A stretch of DNA of 64,000 bases, from positions 1,240,001 to 1,304,000 of the forward strand of contig NZ_CP019966.1 in the NCBI RefSeq assembly GCF_003031265.1, given 5' to 3'. This document shows positions 16,491 through 25,414 of this stretch, piece after piece; position 1 is the stretch's first letter, and each line of letters starts with the position of its first letter. The DNA comes from Rhodopseudomonas palustris (GTDB lineage: Bacteria; Pseudomonadota; Alphaproteobacteria; Rhizobiales; Xanthobacteraceae). The position numbers and the translations under genes were made by a program. Below the pieces are notes generated by a model. The model worked only from the letters and a program-made list of their open reading frames with translations, searched no databases and had not been told where the DNA came from.

Positions 16491-16679
16491 ATGACTGTGA
16501 ACATGGGAATGATCGACCGTCTGCTGCGCGCCATCGTCGGCGCCGGCCTGATCTACTGGGCACTGACCGGCGGTCCGATCTGGGCCTGGATCGGCGTCGT
16601 CCCGCTGCTGACCGCGGGGATCGGCTTCTGCCCGGCCTACACGCTGCTCGGCATCAAGACCTGCTCGACCAAGTCTTGA
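16491..16679 (+). CDS. DUF2892 (YgaP-like) inner-membrane protein
   Basis: 62 residues. The N-terminus NMGMIDRLLRAIVGAGLIYWA and the closing GFCPAYTLLGIKTCSTK are the DUF2892 signature. Two membrane helices form a hairpin like the C-terminal part of the rhodanese YgaP. The conserved Cys residues (FCP and KTC) may be redox active. GCGAGGGGAAACGAAG before the ATG provides a ribosome-binding site. It sits between a Crp/Fnr regulator and an AhpD-like protein, a set found together in many proteobacteria. Confidence 0.9.
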   Translation: MTVNMGMIDRLLRAIVGAGLIYWALTGGPIWAWIGVVPLLTAGIGFCPAYTLLGIKTCSTKS

Positions 16680-16754
16680 CGTCACTACCCAAGTGTGGCT
16701 CTCGGGGCGGCGCAGCCCGCTCCCGGGAGTTGCCTTTGTTGAATAGGTGAAACC

Positions 16755-17126
16755 ATGCACAAGAACTGGATCGATCTGACCGGCGAGTTGTCGGTGGCGC
16801 TGCGCGAAGTCCGCACCGGCGCGCCGGACGTCATGAAGGGCTTCTCGGCGATCGCCCAGGCCGCGCTCAAGGCCAACGCGCTCGATACCAAGACCAAGGA
16901 GCTGATCGCTCTGGCAATCTCCGTGGCGACGCGGTGCGACGGCTGCATCGGCTTCCACGCTGAAGCTGCGGTGAAGCACGGCGCGACCCGCGACGAGGTG
17001 ATGGAGACGATGGGCATGGCGATCTACATGGGTGCCGGCCCGAGCGTGATGTATGCCGCCCAGGCGGTCGAGGCTTACGATCAGTTCGTGAAGAAGAAGG
17101 CCGCAGCGGCTTCGCCTGCGGAGTAA
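16755..17126 (+). CDS. AhpD-like carboxymuconolactone decarboxylase-family protein
   Basis: 123 residues, all helical. The redox motif CDGCIGFH (Cys61 and Cys64 with the following His) is that of AhpD-like peroxidases and thiol oxidoreductases. TKTKELIALAISVATR before it is the usual lead-in helix, and GATRDEVMETMGMAIYMGAGP follows. Probably reduces peroxides or shuttles thiols in the cytoplasm. Located 75 bp after the DUF2892 gene, on the same strand as the Crp-family regulator. Confidence 0.9.
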   Translation: MHKNWIDLTGELSVALREVRTGAPDVMKGFSAIAQAALKANALDTKTKELIALAISVATRCDGCIGFHAEAAVKHGATRDEVMETMGMAIYMGAGPSVMYAAQAVEAYDQFVKKKAAAASPAE

Positions 17127-17260
17127 CCGCCAACCGCGCGCGGCCCTTTCAATTCCGCTCTGCGGTAGGGAATTTCACGCAAGGCGGCCGCTCCGTCGCG
17201 CGCCTTGCGTCGCCGCCCGCGCTGCGTCATATGGTCGGGTCCTGTCTCAGAGATCCGACC

Positions 17261-18340
17261 ATGGCGCACCCCATTCAAGAAGTTCTGCAAGCCTTTGCCG
17301 CCGGCGAAATCGTCGTCGTCACCGATGACGACGATCGTGAGGGAGAAGGCGATCTGGTGGTCGCCGCCTCGCTGTGCACCGCGGAGAAGATGGCGTTCAT
17401 CATCCGCCACACCTCGGGCATCGTCTGCGCGCCCATCACCATGGACGATGCGCGGCGGTTGCGGCTCGACCCGATGGTGGCGCACAACGACAGCAACCAC
17501 ACCACCGCGTTCACGGTCTCGATCGACTACAAGCCGGACAACGGCACCGGCATCTCGGCCGACGAGCGCGCCTCGTGCTGCCGCGCGCTTGCCAATCCGA
17601 ACGCCGGCGCCAACGACTTCGCCCGGCCCGGCCACATCTTCCCGCTGATCGCGCGCGAGGGCGGCGTGCTGCTGCGTTCCGGCCACACCGAGGCCGCGGT
17701 TGACCTCTGCAAGCTCGCCGGGCTGCCGCCGGTCGGCGTGATCAGCGAACTGATGAACGACGACGGCACCGTCACCAAGGGTGCGCAGGTCGTCGAGTTT
17801 GCCAAGAAGCACAATCTCAAGCTGGTCACGATCGCGGATCTGATTTCGTACCGTCAGGCGCGCGAGAAGCTGATCGAGCGCGTCGCGACGTTTCCGATCG
17901 ACAGTCCGATCGGTCCGATGCAGGGGTATGCTTACCGCTCGCCGTTCGACGAGATCGCCCATGTCGCCTGCGTCTACAATGGGATCGGCGATGGCAAGAA
18001 TGTGCTGACCCGGTTCCACAAGCCGAACATCGTCAAGGAGCTGTTCACTGGGGCTCGGCGGATGCAGGCCGTGCTCGACCATTTCAAGGCGAACGGTTCC
18101 GGCGTGCTGATCTATCTGCGCGACGGCGCGGCGGGTGTGCCGGTCGCTCCGCTCGACGAGCAGAAGACCGCCGAAGCCGATCGGCATCGGCAATGGCGCG
18201 AGATCGGCGTTGGTGCGCAGATCCTGCGTGATCTTGGCGTGACGTCGATCCGTCATCTCACCACGTCGCAGATCGACTACAAGGGCCTGTCCGGTTTCGG
18301 CATCGAAATCGTCGGCAACGAGCACCTTGAAGGCACCTGA
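17261..18340 (+). CDS. ribB: 3,4-dihydroxy-2-butanone 4-phosphate synthase with degenerate GCHII-like C-domain
   Basis: 359 residues. Residues 1-205 are the RibB domain, which converts ribulose 5-phosphate to the four-carbon riboflavin precursor and formate. Seen: DDDDREGEGDL acidic loop, RPGHIFPL, SGHTEAAVDLCKLAG and SELMNDDG. Residues 210-359 correspond to GTP cyclohydrolase II, but the zinc-binding cysteines of that enzyme are absent: the matching region reads HVACVYNGIGDGKNVLT. This part is therefore likely non-catalytic. ATG 17261 is preferred over a GTG ten codons upstream. No FMN riboswitch is recognisable in the 134-bp leader. Confidence 0.92.
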   Translation: MAHPIQEVLQAFAAGEIVVVTDDDDREGEGDLVVAASLCTAEKMAFIIRHTSGIVCAPITMDDARRLRLDPMVAHNDSNHTTAFTVSIDYKPDNGTGISADERASCCRALANPNAGANDFARPGHIFPLIAREGGVLLRSGHTEAAVDLCKLAGLPPVGVISELMNDDGTVTKGAQVVEFAKKHNLKLVTIADLISYRQAREKLIERVATFPIDSPIGPMQGYAYRSPFDEIAHVACVYNGIGDGKNVLTRFHKPNIVKELFTGARRMQAVLDHFKANGSGVLIYLRDGAAGVPVAPLDEQKTAEADRHRQWREIGVGAQILRDLGVTSIRHLTTSQIDYKGLSGFGIEIVGNEHLEGT

Positions 18341-18400
18341 CCGAGGTCTTACCCTCCCCATCAACGTCGCCCGATGCGGCAAGGTCTGAAAGGACAATCG

Positions 18401-19615
18401 ATGAGCGTGCGCGCGCAAACCAAGGACAAGCCGGCTCCGGCGAGCTTCAAGTGGGACGATCCGCTGCTGCTGGAAGACCAGCTCACCGAAGACGAGCGGA
18501 TGATCCGCGATACCGCGCGCGCTTATGCTCAGGACAAACTTCTGCCTCGCGTCAATCAGGCGTATCTCGAAGAGAAGACCGATCGCGAGATCTTCAATGA
18601 GATGGGCTCACTCGGCCTGATCGGCGTCACGCTGCCCGAAGAATACGGCTGCGCCAACGCCAGCTACGTCGCCTATGGTCTGGTGGCGCGCGAGATCGAG
18701 CGGGTCGACAGCGGCTATCGCTCGATGAACAGCGTGCAGTCGTCGCTGGTGATGTATCCGATCTACGCCTATGGCGATGAGAACCAGCGCAAGAAGTATC
18801 TGCCCAAGCTCGCCTCCGGCGAGTGGGTGGGCTGCTTCGGCCTGACCGAGCCAGATGCCGGCTCCGATCCCGGCGGCATGAAGACCAAGGCAGAGAAGGT
18901 TGCCGACGGCTATCGCCTCACCGGCAGCAAGATGTGGATCTCGAACGCGCCGATCGCCGACGTGTTCGTGGTGTGGGCGAAGTCGGCCGCGCACGACAAC
19001 CAGATCCGCGGCTTCATCCTCGAGAAGGGCATGAAGGGCCTGTCGGCTCCGAAGGTCGGCGGCAAGCTCTCCTTGCGCGCCTCGATCACCGGCGAGATCG
19101 TGATGGACGGCGTGGTCGTTCCGGAAGACGCGCTGCTGCCGAACGTGTCGGGCCTCAAGGGGCCGTTCGGCTGCCTCAATCGCGCCCGCTACGGCATCTC
19201 CTGGGGCGCTATGGGTGCCGCGGAGGATTGCTTCCACCGCGCCCGGCAGTACACGCTCGACCGTAAGCAGTTCAATCGTCCGCTGGCTGCGACCCAGCTG
19301 GTGCAGAAGAAGCTCGCGGACATGGAGACCGAGATCACCCTCGGCCTGCAGGCCAGCTTGCGCGTCGGCCGGTTGATGGACGAGGGCAAGATGGCCCCGG
19401 AGATGATCTCGATCGTCAAGCGCAACAATTGCGGCAAGGCGCTGGACATCGCCCGCATGGCCCGCGACATGCACGGCGGCAACGGCATCCAGATCGAGTA
19501 TCACGTGATGCGCCACGCCCAGAACCTCGAGACGGTGAACACCTACGAGGGCACCCACGACGTGCACGCGCTGATCCTCGGCCGCGCCATCACTGGGCTG
19601 CAGGCGTTCGCGTAA
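18401..19615 (+). CDS. gcdH: Glutaryl-CoA dehydrogenase (acyl-CoA dehydrogenase family)
   Basis: 404 residues. Oxidative decarboxylation of glutaryl-CoA to crotonyl-CoA, FAD-dependent, used in lysine, tryptophan and anaerobic benzoate or pimelate breakdown. Family marks: the start [56 protein letters not shown] and the catalytic Glu383 in [18 protein letters not shown], which matches the glutaryl-CoA rather than the medium-chain enzyme. AAAGGAC precedes ATG 18401. It stands alone here, 60 bp after ribB. Confidence 0.95.
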   Translation: MSVRAQTKDKPAPASFKWDDPLLLEDQLTEDERMIRDTARAYAQDKLLPRVNQAYLEEKTDREIFNEMGSLGLIGVTLPEEYGCANASYVAYGLVAREIERVDSGYRSMNSVQSSLVMYPIYAYGDENQRKKYLPKLASGEWVGCFGLTEPDAGSDPGGMKTKAEKVADGYRLTGSKMWISNAPIADVFVVWAKSAAHDNQIRGFILEKGMKGLSAPKVGGKLSLRASITGEIVMDGVVVPEDALLPNVSGLKGPFGCLNRARYGISWGAMGAAEDCFHRARQYTLDRKQFNRPLAATQLVQKKLADMETEITLGLQASLRVGRLMDEGKMAPEMISIVKRNNCGKALDIARMARDMHGGNGIQIEYHVMRHAQNLETVNTYEGTHDVHALILGRAITGLQAFA

Positions 19616-19655
19616 GGCGGGGCGTAAGTCCGCGCCCTCCGTTTCCCGCTCTGCC

Positions 19656-19751
19656 GTCATCGCCCGCATAGGCGGGCGCCCCAGTATCCCAGAGCGTTCG
19701 CTATATGCGATGGCGGTGAGTACTGGATCCCCCGCATCCGCGGGGGATGAC
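19656..19751. repeat. Palindromic repeat, family C
   Basis: A 96-bp element bounded by GTCATC and GATGAC. It contains two GC-rich hairpins (CGCCCGCATAGGCGGGCG and CCCCCGCATCCGCGGGGG) and, between them, CCAGTA ... TACTGG as a further inverted pair. Located between gcdH and the MBL-fold gene. Recalls the dispersed repeats of Bradyrhizobiaceae; only this copy is in the window. Confidence 0.8.
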
Positions 19752-19804
19752 CATCCGGGTGAGTTGGTAAGAACAAACAACAATCAAATTTGGTTGGAAA
19801 CGCC

Positions 19805-20737
19805 ATGAGCGACGACAATCGCCCCGAGGACGACGTTCCGTTCAATCGCGAGTTCGGATTGCAGCCGGGCGTCGTCGAGGAAATCCGTCCCGGCCTGCGC
19901 CGCGTGTTGTGCAACAATCCGTCGCCGTTCACTTTCACCGGCACGGTCAGCTACATCGTCGGTCGCGGCAAGGTCGCGATCATCGATCCGGGTCCTGCGG
20001 ACGAGGCTCATGCCAATGCGCTGCTGGACGCCGTCAAAGGCGAGACCGTCACGCACATCCTGGTCACCCACACCCACAAGGACCATTCGCCGGGCACACC
20101 GCTGATAAAGCAGGCGACCGGCGCCACCGTCTATGCCGAAGGGCCGCATCGGGCGTCGCGGCCGTATTTCGAGAGCGAGACGGTGTCGACGGAGTCCGGC
20201 GCCGACCGCAACTTCAAGCCGGACGTCGAAATCCGCGACGGCGACATGATCGAAGGCGACGGTTGGACCATTGAATCGGTGGCGACGCCTGGTCACACCG
20301 CCAACCACATGGCGTTCGCATGGCGCGAGGGTGATGCGCTGTTCGTCGGCGATCACATCATGGGCTGGTCGACCACCATCGTGGCGCCGCCGGACGGCTC
20401 GATGCCGGACTACATGGCGTCGCTCGACCGGCTGATCGGCCGCGATGAGCAGCTCTATCTCTCCGGTCACGGCGCCGAGATTCCCGAGGGCCCGCGCTAC
20501 TCGCGGTTCCTGAAGCGGCACCGGCTGGCGCGGGAAGCTTCGATCCTGCATCGCCTTGGCAAGGGCGAGACCGATATCCCCAGCATGGTGCGGGCGATCT
20601 ATATCGGCATCGACCCGCGGCTCGTCAGCGCCGCCGGTTACTCGGTGCTGGCGCATCTGGAAGATCTGGTGATGCGCGGTGTTGTCGCCACCGAGGGCGA
20701 CCCGGTGATCAGCGGCCGCTACCGGCTGGCCGGTTAG
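19805..20737 (+). CDS. MBL-fold metallo-hydrolase (LACTB2-like)
   Basis: 310 residues. The metallo-beta-lactamase fold spans about 20-230, with the HTHKDHSPG metal motif (HxHxDH), TPGHTANHMAF, FVGDHIMGW and LSGHGAEI supplying the other ligands. The C-terminal 60 residues form a small helical or winged domain (SMVRAIYIGIDPRLVSAAGY) typical of the LACTB2 subgroup, some members of which are ribonucleases and others thioester hydrolases. Substrate unknown. ATG 19805 is preferred to GTG 19790. Convergent with the chemoreceptor gene, 12 bp apart. Confidence 0.9.
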   Translation: MSDDNRPEDDVPFNREFGLQPGVVEEIRPGLRRVLCNNPSPFTFTGTVSYIVGRGKVAIIDPGPADEAHANALLDAVKGETVTHILVTHTHKDHSPGTPLIKQATGATVYAEGPHRASRPYFESETVSTESGADRNFKPDVEIRDGDMIEGDGWTIESVATPGHTANHMAFAWREGDALFVGDHIMGWSTTIVAPPDGSMPDYMASLDRLIGRDEQLYLSGHGAEIPEGPRYSRFLKRHRLAREASILHRLGKGETDIPSMVRAIYIGIDPRLVSAAGYSVLAHLEDLVMRGVVATEGDPVISGRYRLAG

Positions 20738-20749
20738 CAGCCGACCCGC

Positions 20750-22501
20750 TCACAGCTTGTAGGCGGTGCGGAATCCTCCCCAGTGCCGGCCGCGCACGCG
20801 CACCGGCACGTCGATCTCGCGCATCATCACGGTCTGGCCGCCGCCCATGTCGCGGGCGTAGCTTTGGATCAGGAACGAGCGGGTATTGCGTCCTGCGGCG
20901 AGCCCGGCCGGGTCGTTGAAGATCCGGCGATTGCGTGAATTGGCGGTGTTGAAGGCAACATCCCCCGGCCGCTGCGGCTGCGAATACAGCTTGTTGTGCA
21001 CCGGCAGATAGCCGTTGCGGTCGATCATCACGCAGAACGCCATCCGCGGGTCCTTGGCCAGGAAGCCCTCCTGGAACGGCGGCAACGCGCGGTCGGCCCA
21101 ATCGAGATATTGCGTGCGGTATTGCTTCGGATCGGTGCCGGCGATCTCGACGTAGTTTTCGTCGAACATCTGCTCCAGCGTCAGCGCGCCGGACGCAATG
21201 CCGCGTTCGAAGATCTTCGCAAGTTCATGCCCGGCCTCGATCGCGCGGGTGACGAACTCGGTGTTCTCATTGCGGATTGCCCACAGCCGGTCCTCGATCC
21301 GCTCCTGCAGGCCTGCGTCGGGCGCGACGAACCGCGCCAGCGCGCCGGCCTTGCCGTGCTCGGCGATGCGGATGCGGCAGGCGCCGATGTCCTGAAGCTC
21401 AGCGGCCAGTTGTTGGCCGGTCGCCAGCGTGTCGGCGGACGGGCCGCTGATCAGCACGCCTTCCATCGAGATCTCGTACACCGGCGCGGTGATCCTGCCG
21501 CGCGGGGTGTCGAGATTGATCTGCAGATGGCACGGCAGCTTCTCGCGCCGCCGAACATCCTCGCGGTCGCCGAGCTTGAGCAGAACCGCGGTACGCGCCC
21601 GCAGCTTGTCGGCGAAATTGGTAACGTTCTGGCCGGCGCGTGCGACCTCGTCGCCGTGCTGCTCGGCTTCACGGGTGGCGCTGTCGATTTCCGCGGCGCT
21701 GTCACCGACCGAAGCGATGAAGGTCGAGGCCGAAGTGGCGTTGCCGGCGATGTCGCCAGTGGTGGCGTTCTGTTCGGCCACCGCGCCGTTGACGGTGTCG
21801 AACACCGGCCGGATTGCGGCGATCGCGCTGGTGATGCGATGGACGGCATCTGCCGAGCTGGAGGCATCCCGCTGCAAGGCGTCGATCTTGCGCTTGATCT
21901 CCTCGGTCGCCTCCTGGGTCTGCACCGCCAGGGCCTTCACTTCGGTCGCCACCACGGCAAAGCCGCGGCCGGCCGCGCCCGCGCGCGCCGCCTCGATCGT
22001 CGAGTTCAATGCCAGCAGCGTGGTCTGGCGGGCGATCTGGGAGATCAGATTGACCACGTTGCCGATCGCGGCCGACGAATCGCGCAGCCGCTCGACATTG
22101 GCCGTGGCCTCATTGGCGGCCGCGCTGGCGTCGTCGGCGAGCTGTGACGCCTGGCGGACCTGGGCACCGATGCCGTGGGCCGAATGGGTGAACTTGTCGG
22201 CGGCCTCGGAGAACGAGCTGGCGGTCGCCTGGGCCGCGCTGGTGCGGCCGGTGAGGGCGTCGGTGCGCTCGCGGATGGTGTGCAGCGTCGAGGTGGTCGA
22301 CTGCACGCCAGTGGTCACGGAATGGGCGGCGCGTTCGAGCTGCCGAATCAGCGAGCCGAGCTCCAGCTCCAGCAATTCGAGGATTTCACGGGCGGAATCG
22401 GCCTCCGCGACGGTCGGTTCGGCTGCCGCCGGGGGCGAAGCTGCCACGACGTTCAGGGCCGCCGTTTCCGGCGACCGCTTGCGAAATAGGCCGAACGCCA
22501 T
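20750..22501 (-). CDS. Cytoplasmic methyl-accepting chemotaxis protein with PilZ-like and C-terminal Cache-like domains
   Basis: 583 residues from ATG 22501, preceded by GGAGGAACC. A short MAFGLFRKRSP start and no membrane helix. The signalling domain comes first: [18 protein letters not shown] near 165-185 with VVATEVKALAVQTQEAT. Next is a segment around 320-395 that resembles PilZ: RRREKLP with a later YEISMEGVLISG. The usual Asp/Asn-x-Ser-x-x-Gly has Glu in place of Asp, so c-di-GMP binding is uncertain. The last 160 residues (FCVMIDRNGYLPVHNKLY, MMREIDVPVRVRGRHWGGFR) look like a Cache/PAS-type sensor. This order, output before input, is reversed from membrane receptors. An open frame upstream to 22909 is not part of the gene. 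Confidence 0.87.
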   Translation of the reverse strand: MAFGLFRKRSPETAALNVVAASPPAAAEPTVAEADSAREILELLELELGSLIRQLERAAHSVTTGVQSTTSTLHTIRERTDALTGRTSAAQATASSFSEAADKFTHSAHGIGAQVRQASQLADDASAAANEATANVERLRDSSAAIGNVVNLISQIARQTTLLALNSTIEAARAGAAGRGFAVVATEVKALAVQTQEATEEIKRKIDALQRDASSSADAVHRITSAIAAIRPVFDTVNGAVAEQNATTGDIAGNATSASTFIASVGDSAAEIDSATREAEQHGDEVARAGQNVTNFADKLRARTAVLLKLGDREDVRRREKLPCHLQINLDTPRGRITAPVYEISMEGVLISGPSADTLATGQQLAAELQDIGACRIRIAEHGKAGALARFVAPDAGLQERIEDRLWAIRNENTEFVTRAIEAGHELAKIFERGIASGALTLEQMFDENYVEIAGTDPKQYRTQYLDWADRALPPFQEGFLAKDPRMAFCVMIDRNGYLPVHNKLYSQPQRPGDVAFNTANSRNRRIFNDPAGLAAGRNTRSFLIQSYARDMGGGQTVMMREIDVPVRVRGRHWGGFRTAYKL

Positions 22502-22697
22502 GGTTCCTCCCGCAGAACTAGAACATAGCCTGCTACTCTCGCGGCGCCCCGTGAAGTTACGGTTAAATTTTCTTTCAGTGGAATTACGGATTTCGCGCCG
22601 GACGGCGGCGGCAAGTCTTTGATTTTGGCGGATGCGCCGCTTATAACCCCGCGCCGCAGCCCGAAATTCCAACGGATCGACCCGCGAGAGAGAGCGC

Positions 22698-23444
22698 ATG
22701 GCCGGACATTCGCAATTCAAGAACATTATGCACCGCAAGGGCCGCCAGGACGCACAGCGGTCCAAGCTGTTCAGCAAGCTCGCCCGCGAAATCACCGTCG
22801 CCGCCAAGCTCGGCACCCCCGACCCGGCGATGAACCCCCGGCTGCGCGCCGCGGTGCTGGCGGCGCGTGCGGAAAACATGCCGAAGGACAACATCGAGCG
22901 TGCGATCAAGAAGGCGATCGGCGGCGACAGCGAGAACTACGATGAGATCCGCTACGAGGGCTATGGCCCCGGCGGCGTCGCGGTGATCGTCGAAGCGCTG
23001 ACCGACAACCGCAACCGTGCCGCGTCGGACATCCGCTCGTTCTTCACCAAGTCGGGCGGCAACCTCGGCGAAACCGGCTCGGTGTCGTTCATGTTCGACC
23101 GCGTCGGCATCGTCGAATACGACGCCGACAAGGCCTCGGCCGACGATATGCTCGATGCGGCGATCGAAGCCGGCGCGGACGACGTGGTGTCGTCGGAGGC
23201 CGGCCACGAGATCTATGCCTCGCAGGAAACCTTCCGCGATGTCGCCAAGGCGCTCGAAGCCAAGTTCGGCGAGGCCCGCAAGGCGGCGGTGATCTGGAAG
23301 CCGCAAAACACGGTCGCGGTCGATGACGAGACCGGCGAGAAGCTGTTCAAGCTGATGGACGCTCTCAACGACCACGACGACGTTCAGAACGTCTACGCCA
23401 ACTTCGAAGTCTCCGACGCCCTGATGGCGAAGATGGCTGGCTGA
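22698..23444 (+). CDS. yebC: YebC/PmpR/TACO1-family protein
   Basis: 248 residues, full length. N-terminus [20 protein letters not shown] is the family signature; [16 protein letters not shown] and [19 protein letters not shown] follow in order. Members act as transcriptional regulators or, as shown for TACO1-like proteins, relieve ribosome stalling on proline-rich sequences. CGAGAGAGAGCGC gives the ribosome-binding site. A ruvC gene lies downstream, a common neighbourhood in proteobacteria (yebC-ruvC-ruvA-ruvB); here a small gene on the other strand intervenes. Confidence 0.96.
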   Translation: MAGHSQFKNIMHRKGRQDAQRSKLFSKLAREITVAAKLGTPDPAMNPRLRAAVLAARAENMPKDNIERAIKKAIGGDSENYDEIRYEGYGPGGVAVIVEALTDNRNRAASDIRSFFTKSGGNLGETGSVSFMFDRVGIVEYDADKASADDMLDAAIEAGADDVVSSEAGHEIYASQETFRDVAKALEAKFGEARKAAVIWKPQNTVAVDDETGEKLFKLMDALNDHDDVQNVYANFEVSDALMAKMAG

Positions 23445-23452
23445 TCAGGACT

Positions 23453-23472
23453 GCGCGGCCGCTCGGCCGCGC
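23453..23472. terminator. Bidirectional hairpin between yebC and the convergent small gene
   Basis: GCGCGGCCG-CT-CGGCCGCGC, a GC-only inverted repeat starting 8 bp after the yebC stop and 17 bp from the end of the opposite gene. No T-run on either side. Confidence 0.55.
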
Positions 23473-23489
23473 ATCCATGACTTGCCGCT

Positions 23490-23795
23490 TTAAAGCACCG
23501 CGATGTTGTACTTCGCAGGCCCGACCACCGACACCACTCGCATGTAGATGGTGTTGTTGTTGTTTCCGTCTTCGTAGATGATGGTCTGGTTCGCCGGCAC
23601 CGGTGGTGGCGGCGGCGGAGCCGGCGTGTAAGGCGTGTTCGGCACGCGTTGGGTGATGAGCACGCCCGTTGTTCCAGCCGGCGGCAAAGGGCCGACCGGT
23701 GCGAGGGTGGGAAAAGTCAGGCTCTCCACCGGCACTGCGTAGGCGTCAGTTTCCGAAACCCGTTTAACCTGACCGTGAGTGATAACTCGGCTCAT
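23490..23795 (-). CDS. Small protein of unknown function, Pro-rich
   Basis: 101 residues. No signal peptide or membrane segment. A polar N-terminus (MSRVITHGQVKRVSETD) leads to a run of prolines around residues 60-70 and then a beta-rich tail with Asn repeats (YEDGNNNNTIYMRVV). AGGAG lies at good spacing before the ATG, on the minus strand, and an inverted repeat overlaps it, both supporting a real, regulated gene. No family recognised. Confidence 0.6.
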   Translation of the reverse strand: MSRVITHGQVKRVSETDAYAVPVESLTFPTLAPVGPLPPAGTTGVLITQRVPNTPYTPAPPPPPPVPANQTIIYEDGNNNNTIYMRVVSVVGPAKYNIAVL

Positions 23796-23804
23796 GATGA
23801 TCTC

Positions 23805-23824
23805 CTATCGGCTATCTCCGATAG
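23805..23824. promoter_or_regulatory. Inverted repeat over the ribosome-binding site of the small gene
   Basis: CTATCGG-CTATCT-CCGATAG, 7-bp perfect arms, 6-nt loop. On the minus strand its 3' arm reaches into the sequence just before the AGGAG of the gene ending at 23490. It could be an operator or an RNA hairpin limiting translation. Confidence 0.45.
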
Positions 23825-23985
23825 CACTATGCAATCATCACAACTTTAGGTTGTAAAACACAATCCGCTCACCTCGGGTTTGCACGAGGGGCGTCGCGTT
23901 TGCCGGGACTCTCGATGCGGCGCTGGGGAAGGCTACGCGCAGCGCGCCGTTGCTATTTTGTTCTTAAGCTTTTCGGCGCTATCAC

Positions 23986-24516
23986 ATGCGCATGACCCCA
24001 GCGTCGATTCGTAGCCCGATCCGCATCCTTGGCATCGACCCCGGCCTTCGCCGCACCGGCTGGGGCGTGGTCGAGAGCGAGGGCAATCGGCTGGTCTATG
24101 TCGCGTGCGGCACGGTGGAGCCGCGTGATACGTTGCCGCTGGCCGAGCGGCTGCTGGCGATCCACGACGGGCTGACGAAAGTTCTGGCTGAGCACGCGCC
24201 GGATGAGGCGGCGGTCGAGCAGACGTTCGTCAACAAGGACGGCGCCGCGACACTGAAGCTCGGCCAGGCGCGCGGCGTCGCGATGCTGGTGCCGGCGATG
24301 CGCGGCCTCCTGGTCGCCGAATACGCGCCCAATCTCGTGAAGAAGACGGTGGTCGGCGCCGGCCATGCCGACAAGACCCAGATCCAGATGATGCTGAAGA
24401 TCCTGCTGCCCAAAGCCGATCCGAAAAGCGCCGACGCCGCCGATGCGCTGGCGATCGCCATCACCCACGCCCACCACCGCGGCGCCGCGCAGCGGCTGAA
24501 GGCGGTGGGGGCGTGA
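23986..24516 (+). CDS. ruvC: Holliday junction resolvase RuvC
   Basis: 176 residues. Cleaves four-way junctions after RuvAB branch migration. The RNase H-like fold shows its four acidic residues: Asp in [14 protein letters not shown], Glu in [10 protein letters not shown], and the Asp pair in [15 protein letters not shown]. The start may be the ATG at 23986 or at 23992. First gene of a ruv cluster that is interrupted by palindromic repeats before ruvA. Confidence 0.97.
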   Translation: MRMTPASIRSPIRILGIDPGLRRTGWGVVESEGNRLVYVACGTVEPRDTLPLAERLLAIHDGLTKVLAEHAPDEAAVEQTFVNKDGAATLKLGQARGVAMLVPAMRGLLVAEYAPNLVKKTVVGAGHADKTQIQMMLKILLPKADPKSADAADALAIAITHAHHRGAAQRLKAVGA

Positions 24517-24556
24517 GGACTATCGGGACCATGCTTAGCTCCGAGCACAGACCACT

Positions 24557-24655
24557 CCCTCTCCCGCTTGCGGGAGAGGGCTGGGGTGAGGGCGAAGCGG
24601 GCACAGTGCTCAGGGCCCCCCACCCCCGACCCCTCCCCGCAGCGGGGAGGGGGGA
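24557..24655. repeat. Palindromic repeat, family B, copy 1
   Basis: About 100 bp composed of two hairpins: CCCTCTCCCGCTTGCGGGAGAG, followed by GGCTGGGGTGAGGGCGA, a middle part GCGGGCACAGTGCTC, then CCCCTCCCCGCAGCGGGGAGGGG. Lies between ruvC and ruvA and is followed directly by a second copy. Confidence 0.88.
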
Positions 24656-24670
24656 AGAGAACAGCGCGTT

Positions 24671-24773
24671 CCCTCTCCCGCTTGCGGGAGAGGGCTGGGG
24701 TGAGGGCGACGCGGGCACAGTGCTCGGGGACCCCCACCGCCGACCCCTTCCCGCAGGCGGGAGGGGAGAAGAG
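24671..24773. repeat. Palindromic repeat, family B, copy 2
   Basis: Tandem partner of the preceding element, in the same orientation. It shares the first hairpin and the GCGGGCACAGTGCTCG middle exactly; the second hairpin has drifted to CTTCCCGCAGGCGGGAG. It ends 23 bp before the ruvA start. Confidence 0.88.
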
Positions 24774-24796
24774 GCGCCTTGCCTTGGAGCCGCAAC

Positions 24797-25414
24797 GTGA
24801 TCGGCAAGCTCAAGGGCGTCATCGACAGCTACGGCGAGGATTACGTGATCCTCGACGTGCAGGGCGTTGGCTATCAGGTGCACTGCGCCAGCCGCACGTT
24901 GCAGGCGCTGCCATCGCCGGGGGAGGCGGCGACGCTGTCGATCGAAACCTATGTGCGCGAAGATCAGATCAAGCTGTTCGGCTTCCGCACCGATCACGAG
25001 CGCGAGTGGTTTCGCCTGCTGCAGACCGTGCAGAGCGTCGGCGCCAAGGTGGCGCTGGCGGTGCTGTCGACGCTGCCGCCGAATGACCTCGCCAATGCAA
25101 TTGCGCTGCGCGACAAGGCCGCGGTGGCGCGCACCCCCGGCGTCGGGCCGAAGGTTGCCGAGCGCATCGTCACCGAGCTGAAGGACAAGGTGCCGGCCCT
25201 CGGTGCGGTCGATCCGGCGGTGGTGAAACTCTCGGGCGCGATCGACGACAATCGCGCGCCGCGTGCAGTGGCCGACGCGATCTCGGCGCTGGTCAATCTC
25301 GGCTACGGCCAGCCGCAGGCGGCGGCCGCCGTCGCCGCAGCCTCCCGCACCGCCGGTGAGGATGCCGAGACGGCGCAGTTGATCAAGCTCGGCCTGAAGG
25401 AGCTGTCGAAGTGA
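24797..25414 (+). CDS. ruvA: Holliday junction DNA helicase subunit RuvA
   Basis: 205 residues from a GTG start at 24797, which gives the normal RuvA N-terminus ([20 protein letters not shown]). Domain I (OB fold) covers 1-65, the tandem helix-hairpin-helix domain II about 70-140 ([36 protein letters not shown]), and the flexible domain III that binds RuvB ends the protein ([16 protein letters not shown]). RuvA holds the junction in a square-planar form. Its stop overlaps the next gene's GTG start. Confidence 0.97.
   Translation: MIGKLKGVIDSYGEDYVILDVQGVGYQVHCASRTLQALPSPGEAATLSIETYVREDQIKLFGFRTDHEREWFRLLQTVQSVGAKVALAVLSTLPPNDLANAIALRDKAAVARTPGVGPKVAERIVTELKDKVPALGAVDPAVVKLSGAIDDNRAPRAVADAISALVNLGYGQPQAAAAVAAASRTAGEDAETAQLIKLGLKELSK

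Noticed and set aside
17127..17260. FMN riboswitch before ribB
   Set aside because: Looked for the conserved AGGGA...GAACC-type junctions; none present, and the leader is only 134 bp.
24557..24773. Tandem GC-rich repeats as a CRISPR array
   Set aside because: Only two units, each with internal symmetry and no unique spacers of constant length; related copies occur elsewhere as single elements.
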